In this document: positions 1-11,190 of the stretch, in pieces | Layout: the number at the start of each line of letters is the position of its first letter | Numbering within the stretch: position 1 is the stretch's first letter | Assembly (NCBI RefSeq): GCF_023856365.1 | Contig: NC_064543.1 | Coordinates: 5,368,952 to 5,432,951, forward strand | Origin: Brienomyrus brachyistius | Taxonomy: Eukaryota > Chordata > Actinopteri > Osteoglossiformes > Mormyridae | Direction of reading: 5' to 3' | Length of the DNA stretch: 64,000 nucleotides | The notes under the pieces: generated by a model | Seen by the model: the letters and a program-made list of their open reading frames with translations, nothing else | Database searches by the model: none | What the model was told of the DNA's origin: nothing | Translations under genes and position numbers: made by a program

Positions 1-420
1 ACATTGTAGGGTTTGCACAGTGCTTATCACTGAAACCTCACGTGATGCGGACCTGACGGCCCCCAAACTCTGTGGCGCTACAAGTACCTTCCACTTCCTC
101 CTACAGCCCAGAGACATGCAGCCAGGTGAGCTGATGATTCTAAATAGTCCGTTGCGTGCATGAGTGTCCTGAGACAGACCGCTGTCCCACCCAGGACGGC
201 CCCATCCTCAACCCTCTGCTGCCCGTAACGCTGCACCAGATAAAGAGTTAAAAGACAGATGGAGACAAAGCACAAGTCACACTGGAGAGAAGTTTCAGCT
301 CATGTAACATTAAGATAATAATAAGCGTGAGCAGTTGAATCCCCAGGTTTAAACACGAAGTGGATATGCAATGAGTCTCTGATTATGGACCGGCAGGGAG
401 GACTGAGACTGTCCTCTGAC

Positions 421-579
421 ACCGTGTTTCTCAATCCAGTCCTCGGGGACCCACAGATAGTCCACGTTTTTGCTCCTGTTGAAGGGAACAAAAGTGTGGA
501 CTGTCTGGCAGGGAGCTGGGAGGGATCAAAATAGTGGACTGACTGTGGGGTCCCAGTGGACCGGACTGGGAAACACTGA
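421..579. mobile_element. Palindromic fold-back element, family A, copy 1
   Basis: The left arm (CCGTGTTTCTCAATCCAGTC, then a GGGGACCCACAG core) is mirrored by the right arm, which reads GGACCGGACTGGGAAACACT on the plus strand. The centre carries GTCCACGTTTTTGCTCC-like text and its complement. There is no coding capacity, so it looks like a non-autonomous DNA transposon. Copies 2-4 at 51541, 59914 and 62164 share the same arms. Confidence 0.65.
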
Positions 580-1624
580 TCTAATGGAATTGAAGCTGTC
601 TCTGGGTGCCGGGAGCGACCGACAAATCCATCCTGCTCTCAAATGCCTCACAAATAACAGAATCTCTGCCCAGGAAGGTTTGTTTTCTCATCCCACGAAT
701 GACACAAAGCTGTTGTCGGACATGAGTGGCGCGCAGACCTTCCTGAAGATAATGACAGCATCTGAAGAGCATCTGAGTTTTTGGAGAGACCTTTAAGAAT
801 GGTCAGATATCAGTCACCTTCAACAGGTCTATGCCGGAATGAAGTCGCCCTACTACTTTTGTGGTAACTAAGGTGCAGAATGGATCTGTTGACAGCCGTC
901 TGGCTGTATTAGCAAATACAACATGCTGTGTTCATTGTAAGTCGTAAATAATTAAATCATTTTATGTGTAGCCTGTGTCAAAATGTGCCGGAAGGCTCCT
1001 CGGGTTGCCCAAAATGTAAACATGACCTTGCAAATGGAAAATCACAGTGAACGGGAGGCAAATTCATCACAAATAAAATAACACCCAAAGTTAATTTCAA
1101 AAGAACCAGATTCCAGCAGTAATGGTACTGTGGTGTATTACCACTTTTCTTATAATTGCAATAATTTATGTTGCTGAAAAGTGTTCGCAGGTGATTTATC
1201 TGCCATTAATCTTTCTCTAGAGTCTGTGTAGTTTTGGATACATTTTGTCTATTCTTTATATTTTAGTCTAATGTTTCAGTTCATTATTTTTCAGAGTGCC
1301 ATGGATTTCTCATGAAAAGTGTCTGAATTTTATATGGAGAATAATGAATGTACTCTACGACGTCTCCTCTGAGGTTTCTTAATTTGTTTTGTCTTTTTAA
1401 TTTGCCTTCCCTCCAGTGACAGGGGAGGCTCCGTACCCATGCAGTTCTCACCTTCCTTCAGTTCCTCGGCCTGTTAAACCACCATGCCCCTCTACTGCGG
1501 AGTCGATCGGGCTATAGGCTGCACTGGATAACGTTTGCCATTATTTCACTTAAACAGAAGTTATACAAATGGCCGAAAGAAGGTGAATTTATCAAGAGAT
1601 AAATAATGACAAAATTAGCAATGG

Positions 1625-1925
1625 ATGTCTTCCATCCATCCATCCATCCCTCTTTTAGCTGCTTATAATGCACAGAATTGCAGAGGGCCTAAGCCTATCA
1701 GAGACAGCATAGGGCAGAAGGCGGGGGACACCCATGATTGGATGCCAGCTCATCACAAGACATATAAATGCTTGCACTTACATACTACAAGTGGTGTAAA
1801 GATGCCAATTAGACTGGACTGCTGGTGGAAACCAGAATAGCTGGACAAGATATGAGGAGAACATGCAAACCACACACCCACAGCGGCGTGATTTGAACAC
1901 CCAATGCTGCAGGTGTGTTGCAATT
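1625..1925 (-). mobile_element. Old SINE copy, fish tRNA-derived type, minus orientation
   Basis: Reads backwards relative to the full SINE at 10730. The CCATCCATCCATCC tail is at the left, then a region matching the CCTATCCCAG-type segment, and GGAGAACATGCAAACC (complement of the GCATGTTCTCC segment) near 1856-1872. Diverged, so boundaries are approximate. Confidence 0.55.
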
Positions 1926-1947
1926 GAAGTGCTTTTCATTTTCCATT

Positions 1948-2283
1948 CTACAAGTAATTGATCAGACTCCTCTCTGGCTCTGTTGGTGCCTGAATTTGGA
2001 TGGGCAGGGTGATACACAAACTTCTTTCTGTGCCGGACGGGCTGTACCGGTCGGCTGTGTTACCCATCGGTATTGAAGGTGCCCCATTATCCCGAGGAAG
2101 ATACAGGGCAACAGTGCTCTCACTCACAGATTGATTCACAGCATCAATGACGACCGGCACGGAAAGAGAAGATACAAGCAGAGTGGAAAATATGGCAGGC
2201 ACCTGTGTGGCTCCGTTCACAGCCAAATAAGAATGCGCACGCCTGCCCCTATATACAACAGAAACGCTCTGTTTCACCAACAC
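1948..2283 (-). other. Unrecognised open frame, 111 codons
   Basis: An open minus-strand frame with mixed, non-repetitive composition (for example the stretch PVVIDAVNQSVSESTVALYL). I do not recognise it. It begins just beyond the old SINE copy, so it may be an unidentified transposon remnant or a chance frame; there is no splice or promoter evidence. Confidence 0.15.
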
Positions 2284-5200
2284 ATTTTTAGAATAGAAAA
2301 CACATAAAACAATATTCGATCAATACAGAGGCGGCTGTGGCCTTAAACTGAAGCACTTAGTCATGGTGGTAAATGTCTGAGATTGAGGAGCTTGAAAGCC
2401 ACCATTCATACGAGCTTTGACCTCCTGTACATCTGTAAACATCAAGCAGTTCTTTGTTAGATGTCATATCCTTATAAGGGTATGACATCCAGATTGCCTT
2501 CTCCTCGACATCCCTTTGCCTAACCTAGCAAAACTCTAACCCCAACCCCTCAGAGTGTGCATTGCACAAGCCCTCTTGAAGTAAATTAATGACAGCAATA
2601 TGGGATCATTACTTATGAATCTGTATGCTGCCTCTGACCCCCATGATTGGCTGAAAAGCTGTAATAATGTCAACATGAGCCCCAGCTGATGCTCAGCATG
2701 AACAGGAACAAGGTTAGAATTTCTTAATTTTTCACTTTGATTAGATCACTGTGCCGGGGGTGGGGTGCGGGGGAATGTGTGACAGCTTTTACAATAGCAT
2801 TCTGGAGGCGTGCCAAGCACCAAGGTTAAAACGTTCCCCCAAAGACCAGCTGGATGCTTGCTATGGGTGTTCAGAGTCCAGCCAGACTGCTGGAAATTTG
2901 TAGGAAATCTGCTGGGTTATTTCAGGGATTTCATTCCGTCAGTGTCGCTCCCTGTTTCAGGTTACAGTCGTATAGCCTATAAATCATATGGCCCATAATC
3001 TTCCTCACAGCTTTGTTGGTATGTGCATTTAAAGCAGTCCCGACATACACTTATAAAATTACCTGTGTTTCCTGAGTAAAACATCAACACACATATGCAC
3101 AGATGCTGGGTTATTGGAGATCAATCTGAAATAAAGGCATATCCAGATTCGCAGTATTGACGCTCGGGTTTTGTTTATCCACATAAAAAAGGGATTTTTT
3201 TTTTAAAGCTGGTATTGATCGGACAGCCACGAGACTCTCTTCTCGTTCCATCATTTTCAGAATGATCCGTGACTCATTCCGTACCAAGATATCCTTTAAA
3301 CCGTAGCAGAATAATTCAAAATGGGGACATCAATGTACGGCTTGTTCGTTTGGTTTGACCGAATCAAGGAAGAAAAAAGAGCAAAACCACGTGCAGATTC
3401 ATTGTAACCCTCTGATGCTGTCATGGGGAGCTGATTATGAAGAAGGCTCTGCTAGCACTGTGCCCATTTTCACCTGGTCTTAGTGGACGCCGGTACTTCA
3501 TTCCTTTGTTGTGCCACCAACTCACTGCATGATGTCCTACACCCAGCACAGGGTCTCCCTTAAAGAGGTTTTTATCGGGGCACTTGACAAAGGTGACAAA
3601 ATGCAGGTATATAATCAGTCAAGTTTCACATAGAGCACTATTGTGTTTCTGAATCCTCAGTACAGTGCCTTGAAGAACAGAAATAGCCTTAAACTAGAAG
3701 GACCAATCAATACTCACCTTGTTCTTTAGCTCCATATGAGCAAGGACCCGAGTATGTGGTCTTGTCTTCCATCCATCCATCCATCCATCCATCCTCTTTA
3801 ACGACATGCTTCATAATCAATTCAATCATACAGAGTAGATAACAGCCTGGAGAAAAAGAGCACATTTCTTCAGGCTCCGTGCGGACAGCATATCGGGGTC
3901 TTTATGTGGGAGTGTTTGCGTTCATTTTGCAAAGTGAAATGCACTTCCGTAGCCAATCTGGCCAATGGCAGCCTAGTGCGTTCGCTAACTGGAGTCCTCC
4001 GTCGCTAATTGTAATTTCAGATTATCCGTCACTTTTTAAAATGCCTGGACAATACGGCTTTCTGCATTTAGGTCAATACTGAGTTTCAAATGTAAATTAT
4101 ATATTGAATTGTGTCTGTGCTGGACATGCTGGATTCCAGTATAAGAGTGCTCCAGTATGGAGAAATAATTCCCTCTCCCATGGGAATTGACCGCATAAGC
4201 TGACGTGGTACACCCCCTCCCCCGGGTGCCTGCAGAGTCCCCCTGATCAATGTGCCTTCCGGGACCAGCTTCCTACAAACGGCTTATATATCAGTGCTTT
4301 ATAGGCTTCACTTCTACAACAGTGATGCTGTTCTCACTCACCTGTAATGACATCACAAAGTAAACGAAACCATCAGCAAAGGCCATATCGCCAGCACAGA
4401 CCAGCTAACAGCTGACCTCTTTACAAGGATAAGAATCTGCCGCTCTACATGATCGCTAAACACTTTTCAGCTGTAGGGTTACTGGCTGGGCGGATTTGAT
4501 GTGTATTTCAAGGGAAAGAGAAAAGAGAAAAATAGCTACAGACCCAGATGAGCGGTGGAAAGTGGATGGATGGATAGATGGATGGAACATGTGAGCAGGG
4601 GCTAGACAGCCACATTGATTATGTGCATTTTTCACTCTCATTTCCATAAACGGTGCTGATTTGTGAGTAGTACCTAGGCTACTGTCCCTGAAATTTCACC
4701 ACACATGAACAGTTTATTTCACCTGATAAATATTTGAGAAAAGCCCAATATTATACACATAAAATATGCATCACGGATAAAAGTATTCCATACTCGCTGG
4801 GCAGAAACGGTGGCCGGGGAATCGATTTGTCAGGAAAAAGGTGCTGTGTGCTCAAATCCGAGGCGACATCCGGATTTTGTAAAAACATCTGCTAATTCAG
4901 TTGTTAGCAGTGACTGGGAAACGCTGAATGTCACCAAACAGCCCTGTATTAACTGAGGCCTGGCCAGCATCCTGCTGATGTCATCACCGCTATCAGGCTA
5001 ATTCAGCAGCATGGTACTCTGTCGTACCTCACGACTAAACACGTTGCCCCTTCTCAAACCCACTCAGGTCTTATTAAACAAGCTGAAAGCTCATATCCAA
5101 CAATTACACAGATTAGTAACCCCACATATGGAAGACGGGGTCTTTATTTGCATCCCTAATAGCAGAATTTAATTTTAAAATTGCCTAATAAATTCTGAAA

Positions 5201-5329
5201 TGGGAATTATTGTCCTCTCAGACATGTTAAACGCACTTATTTCATAAAGCAGAAATGCTGGCAAGTTAGGAGGGTGTAAGACGAAATGCCATCGTCTCCC
5301 TCTATGATAAAAGAGATGTACAATCGTCC

Positions 5330-5421
5330 CACGCCACTTCGCGGCTTCCACTTCCGCGGCTTCACTCTATCGCGGTAGAGTCTGGGACTTATTAACCGCG
5401 ATAAACGAAGGCCGACTGTGT
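5330..5421 (-). mobile_element. Pogo/Tigger-like terminal remnant
   Basis: On the minus strand it reads CTTCGTTTATCGCGGTTAAT, then a CCCAGACTCTACCGCGATAG stretch, the CG-rich end typical of pogo/Tigger-related elements in fish as I recall them. About 90 bp remains, with no transposase. Confidence 0.4.
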
Positions 5422-5696
5422 ACAGCTGGGTATTTTACAGGAGATGTTCAAATTACGTGTGTTGCTTGGGGCTCTACGGCGGGAATTCATGTGGGACTTG
5501 AACATGTCACCTACAGGGTCCTTCTGCCCTTAACGCCTTTCGCTCATGGTGCTGGCCAGCGTGGGTGCTGGTGGGGTCAGATGGAAAGTCACGGAGCACC
5601 TTGTGACAGTCTTGTCCAGCCTTCTCCACGATGACATGACACAGCCGGCAACAGAAATCTCTTTGGCGGCCGAGTGTGATGGAGCCCATTATGACT

Positions 5697-5755
5697 GTGT
5701 GCCTGTGTGTGTGCGTGTGTGTGTGTGCGTGTGTGTGTGCGTGTGTGTGTGCGTG
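5697..5755. repeat. GT-rich microsatellite
   Basis: Alternating GT with periodic GC interruptions (GTGTGTGTGCGTGTGTGTG), about 60 bp. Z-DNA-prone composition. Confidence 0.95.
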
Positions 5756-6370
5756 CACCTATGCCGCTATTCCGGGCCCTAAAACAGCTCATTTATGGCC
5801 ACCCGCCTGCTTCCCGGAGAATAAATCACAGGCCCTGTCTGTGGGGCACCGAGCTCATCAGAGGCGGTGAAATGCGTTGTGCTGTCGGGGTACGGCCATC
5901 CTCTTCTCAGCAGCTTTACTGGAAGTTATCAGGCAGCCACAGGTCCAGAAACACTAATAGCTTCTGGCCCACCGGCCTGGCCCTTGCTGAGGAGTGGATT
6001 TTGAGGCTTTAATAAATGGCACAGTGATTACTGGCACTACCTGTATCATTTCCAACCTGTTGTGCTCATGAGGCTGAATATCTCCCCTTAAGGCCGTGCT
6101 GCGGTGCAGCTATGAAGGTCACGGAGAGCCAGTCCCGGGGCTGCAGCCAATGGGAGGGTGAAGAGAGCTGCATGTGTCGGTGTGGCAAGGCAGAGGGATG
6201 GAAAATGAACGGCTAGATCGAGTCAGAAGGCTCAGCTCAAAGACAAGCCTTCTCTCCACTTCAGTGTTGCGGAGTCAGGGTTGCGGTTAAGGTTAGAGAG
6301 GAAAGTCGACGTGAGGTGGTTACTCAGAGGGAAGCCTTAGGATGCAAACCGAATAAAGGAGAGCACGGCT

Positions 6371-6400
<30 letters not shown>
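6371..6400. repeat. (CAT)n microsatellite
   Basis: About ten ATC/CAT triplets, followed 40 bp later by a short AAT run. Confidence 0.95.
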
Positions 6401-6401
<1 letters not shown>

Positions 6402-7233
6402 ACAAAGGGATCCAGCATTGCTTGGTGCTTGGAACCCTAATAATAATAATACAAGGCATCTCTACAAGATCGCGGGATCACAGCAGGAGATGCTGGTAGG
6501 TCCCTGCATGCAGGGTGTTGAGTGGGTTTATGTTTTGACACCAGCATCCAGAGGACAGATGGGCAGAACTTTATTAAAGCCGTTAAGAAGCATTTCACGC
6601 TTCGAGCAGAACTTGAATTCTGCTGTGTATGTGCATTGTGCTCTACTGATGTAAAAATAAGCGATTAAAAATATGACGATCTATAATTAAATTGACCGTC
6701 GACTCAGTGACGAGGTGTCAAGATAATGTGCACCTCAGTGTGTTTATTCAATAAGTCTACATAAATTACCATAGTATAGATATAGACATACAGCTTCATT
6801 TCAGTTATAGATGGAAAAGTCAATGTAATGGAATTATAAAAGATGAGTGAAAAGCAGGCGAGCTCAGAGCGTCCCAGGAGCCACGAGCACGAGGGACCAA
6901 ATAGCAAAATAACTGAGGAATAAGATGAGAGGGCGTCACGCATAGATGAGGGCACAGCACCTACTGGTGCTATTGAGGCCCAGTCCGAGCAGTACGTGCA
7001 GAACCGTAATGGGAGTAAAACACGAAACATTTTCGCTCATCATACATAAAAATAGAGACCTTTTATGAAGTCTAATATAGTCTAATTTACTAGGAAGAAC
7101 AGCATAAAATTCAGTATGTATGTAAATTGTATATTAAGTCCAGAAGTGCTGCTATAGATTTTTGGCCCCATGAAAACATATCATTTTGAGCCCCAACCCA
7201 GACTAATCCAATGATAATTCAGCATTTTTAGAA

Positions 7234-7254
7234 CCCCCCCCCCCCCCCCCCCCC
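7234..7254. repeat. Poly-C run
   Basis: 21 consecutive C, followed 86 bp later by an 11-base G run (7341-7351), so the two could pair as an inverted repeat. Confidence 0.95.
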
Positions 7255-8479
7255 GTACCCTTTGTGGTACCCCTGATTAAATCCATCTATTGTAAGACAT
7301 TTTTGTTGTAAAGCAAAACAAAATGTAAAAATAGGCATGAGGGGGGGGGGGCATCTGTTTTGGTATGTAATACATATCAGTTTGGCCTGTTTGCGAAAAT
7401 GGTTCCCCTCAATAATCAAACTTCAGCTGTTTACACCGGGAAGATTTAATGTGATGACATTATATGACATTATATGTATTATTTGTGAAGATATATGTGT
7501 GATTTTTTCAAAAGTGAAACATATCAAAACTAATTTGCTTTGCCTAAAGGTGCTCCACCTTAAATTTTGCATTCGCGGGGCTTTTCTTTAATCTTGGTCA
7601 CAGATGGCAGCGGCCGGGAGCTGTGTCACTCTCCTGTACCTCGTCATCTTCTTGTCCAGTGGTGGCAGATCGGAGATCTTCACAGCAGGTCACCAGGTCG
7701 ACGGACATGCCGCTGTGGCACCAAAATGACGCCCTCTGCAGGCAGATGAAAATGGCGTCTGGGGCTGGCTTGTATCTCCACACACCCTGGTGCCGCACTG
7801 TTACATTATTCTTCACCAGCTTCATGCTGAAGGTTTGGGCTTCAATCTTCCCAGCTGGGCTTCCAGTGATTCTGCATCAGCGGCACACTGCACACTGCAG
7901 ATGAAAGGCAGAGCAGCGAGGGCCGTGCTTGGGCTCAGCGCGCAGAATGTTAAATGTATTATTAACAGTCGGGCTGCACCGTTATGGTCTGTGCGTGATG
8001 CTTTGCTAGCAAAATTAAGAAATAAAAAGGTTTCTCGGGCACTAAGTTTTAAATTGGTACGTAAACCAGCCACTGCGCAGCATTTTGTTCCCTTCTAGTC
8101 GTTCAGATTTCCAAGCTCCTGTGCACCATCCAGCCCAGACAGCAGGACGCTTGTTCTGTTACATGATCCCTGACCGGGAAAACATTTCCATGTTTAGGTA
8201 CGATGTCTGGCTGCTGGTACAAATGTCACGCTGAAGGTATTCATCGAACAGTGCTGAATTTTCACTCATATTATAAATATAAAAGGTTGTAAACCAATAT
8301 AAATATGAAAAAGAGTAACATGACTTAACATGAATATATATGAAAACGTGGTCAATCAGATTAATTGACGCAGACATTGGATAATTTGAATTTTTTGCAT
8401 CTTCCAAATATAATATAATATACAATATAACCCTTTACAACCCTTCAGATCGGAGGCCAAAAAAGAGGCTGTAATTTAA

Positions 8480-8496
8480 CCCCCCCCCCCCCCCCC
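8480..8496. repeat. Poly-C run
   Basis: 17 consecutive C. Confidence 0.95.
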
Positions 8497-8725
8497 ATCT
8501 AAATAATGCAGCCTTGACCCTGTGTTCTTGATCTCTGTTTTAATCAGAGCTCTCGCCCGGTGCCGTCGCCCCCTCCTGGGGAGTAGCACGCCACGCAGCT
8601 GCTAATGGAGAAACTGGGGGCATCTCATCTGCTGACTCTTTAAGGAACTAAATGCTGCCAGAGCAAATATATTTACTTCCCCTGCCCTCGCTGCTCGTCC
8701 TCTGGGACCCCCACCCCCCTCCTCA

Positions 8726-8748
8726 CACACACACACACACACACACAC
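8726..8748. repeat. (CA)n microsatellite
   Basis: About eleven CA dinucleotides downstream of ntrk3. Confidence 0.9.
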
Positions 8749-10729
8749 TCAGCAAACTGCAAAGAATCCATAGTGTGAACAATCCTGGGAACACAGCAAG
8801 TCTGGATAAGGTGACAGGCGGCTTCCAGAGTGACTTTAATAATGAGACAACGAGCCTCTCAGGTTTTAACAGGCCGGACTCAGCCTACATTCATACACAA
8901 TGGACACGGATTACTCATAGTCGGCAGATAAAGGAGTAGGCATGTTCTCACGCGAATGCTCCCGTTTATCATTTGAAAACCGTTACCGTGACAACCAACT
9001 GCCAACCGTCTGCGAGGTGATGCTGGCGAGAACGGGGCTGTACTGTCCCGAGCACGGGTTCGACCCAGCCTTCCAGTGTTAGCTCATCTTGGACAGGAAT
9101 ATGGAACACAGCCTGAAGCCTGAGTCCCATGGGCCAACAAGCACCCGCATATCCACAGGTATCAATACCACAGTGATTTCTATATGAGACTTTGATTTTG
9201 AAGTCTGAGCGTTTTCTTAGTCTCTCCCAATCTTCCAGTTTTTACAAAGGATATAAGAAATGCCCTGTCACACCTCCCTCTATATAATCATAAAAAATGG
9301 ACCATACACACAAAAATGGCTGAAAATGCAAGCCGGTATCGTTTCATCGCCAAGCTGACATATTTAGCCAGAGTGACTCACAACCAGTTCAGTTCCGGTT
9401 CAAGGGTCCAACAGCTGCCTCCTCTTGGGACTTGGAACAACCACCTGCTGCCCTCCGAAATAGCATGCTGTGATTTCTTTTTATTTTTACCGTGCGTTGC
9501 TTTATGATCCGGGATGCCTCTCTGTTCTGTCACTCAAGGCAGGCTGGATGAGCTCAATGACATCCTGTGATTACCTACACTTCACAGGGACAGACTGAAG
9601 TGCAACCTCTAATTAAAAACTGCCTCTTAATTTGTTACTCTGCAGAGCTTTTCTCTGTAATGATAGGCGAGACAGTGTGCGGCTCTACCAGCTACCATAA
9701 ATATGTTCTCCTTAAATTAGCTTTCAGACAAACGGGTCATATAGGATCTAAGTAATGACCCTCTAGCCTGACAATTTAATTCACCATGTCGGCTCTTAGC
9801 TGCCGCCTTCCGTGGGCCGTCGTAAAGCGCTAACATGTTCCGGCACAAATGGATCATGTCTGAATGCACAGAATAGGCCTGTACGTCTTCATGATGCTAG
9901 CGGGATTAGCACGGCTTGCCGGGATCGCAGACGCAGGCGTTTTCTGATATAGCCCTCACAGAATTTCCGAGCAAACACACGTCCTTTCTGTCGCGCTGGA
10001 GACCACTTACAGGATCTGACACGCAGAGAAGTGGGAACGAGTCCAAAGTAACGAACTACTGGCTGTTAATTCAGCGGAACTCGTAATAAAAGAAGCCTGC
10101 AGTGGGGCTAGAATGGATTTAATATATAACAGGCGTTCAGACTACAAGGTCTGCAGGAATTTCTCCCTGCTGGATGCTACCAAATAGAACCTTTTTCTGG
10201 ACGCAACCATTTACTGAAGAAACTGTGCGAGTCCCATTTAACCAAAAACACTCTCACTTTCAGTGATTTTCCATGCAGCTGTGTAGGTTTATTAAAAACA
10301 TCTCCTCTGTGGGTCTTCATTCATCTGCCACCATTGGACAGGAAGATGACGAGGTGCAGGAGAGTCCCAACCCCTGCCAGACATCTTATAATAAATGCTT
10401 TGTCATTCTTTGCCATTTTTTTTATTTCCTTTGTAAAAGTTCTATGTATGACTAAAACAACTGAACACTGACTGTTTCTATAGACCCCCTATTATTCAAA
10501 TCACGGTCCTCGATGTCTGAGCTCTGCTGGTCTTCCAGCCTTCCTGAGAGGGTGTGAAGCCTCTGACCAATCAGAATCAGTAATTAGTAAACAACTACAT
10601 GGGAGAACAGAAAACATGGCCTGGATTTGGAATCGAGGTCCAGGTTTGAAGAGCCCTGTTGTATTGTTCATGTCATCATTTGTATATATATATTACCACA
10701 AGATATATTTGGATCATGAGAAAAATTAA

Positions 10730-11077
10730 GGGGGGCGGCATGGTGGTGCAGTGGTTAGCACTGTTGCCTCACACCTCTGGGACCCGGGTTCAAGTCTCCA
10801 CCTGGGTCACATGTGTGTGGAGTTTGCATGTTCTCCCCATGTCATCATGGGGTTTCCTCCGGGTACTCCGGTTTTCCCCCACAGTCCAAAAACAGGCTAA
10901 GGCTAATTGGAGTTACTAAATTGCCCATAGGTGTGTGTGTGTGTGTGTGTGAGTGTGCCCTGCGATGGGCTGACCCCCCATCCTGGGTTGTTCCCTGCTT
11001 CGTGCCCATTGCTTCCGGGATAGGCTCCGGACCCCCCGCGACCCAGTAGGATAAGCGGTTTGGAAAATGGATGGATG
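10730..11077 (+). mobile_element. Full-length tRNA-derived SINE with target-site duplication
   Basis: The head GGCGGCATGGTGGTGCAGTG contains TGGTGCAGTGG, a match to the RNA polymerase III A box, followed by GGGTTCAAGTC, a B-box match. The body has GGAGTTTGCATGTTCTCCCC and GGGATAGGCTCCGGACC, and the tail is ATGGATGGATGG. The flanking repeats GAGAAAAATTAA (10718-10729) and GAGAAAAAATTAA (11078-11090) are a target-site duplication, so this is a LINE-mobilised insertion. An internal GT run lies at about 10931-10953. The architecture is widespread in teleosts; I do not assign a family name. Confidence 0.8.
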
Positions 11078-11090
11078 GAGAAAAAATTAA

Positions 11091-11190
11091 TCTGCAGTGG
11101 ACTGGCATCCTGTCCGGGTTACACCCCTGTCTCCTGCCTCCTCAGAAGCTCCCCGTCACCCAGCATAAGCCGTACTGGGAAAAGGGACAG
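11091..11190 (+). mobile_element. SINE 3' fragment beside the full-length copy
   Basis: CAGTGGACTGGCATCCTGTC followed by a CACCCAGCATAAGCCGT stretch corresponds to the distal body of the same SINE class (CTGGCATCC to GGATAAGCAG). Older and truncated. Confidence 0.4.

Noticed and set aside
5507..5792. His-Thr-rich frames on both strands
   Set aside because: Translations of the GT microsatellite.
10733..10800. Possible tRNA gene (A-box and B-box matches)
   Set aside because: It is the head of a SINE with target-site duplication and tail; it does not fold as an intact tRNA.
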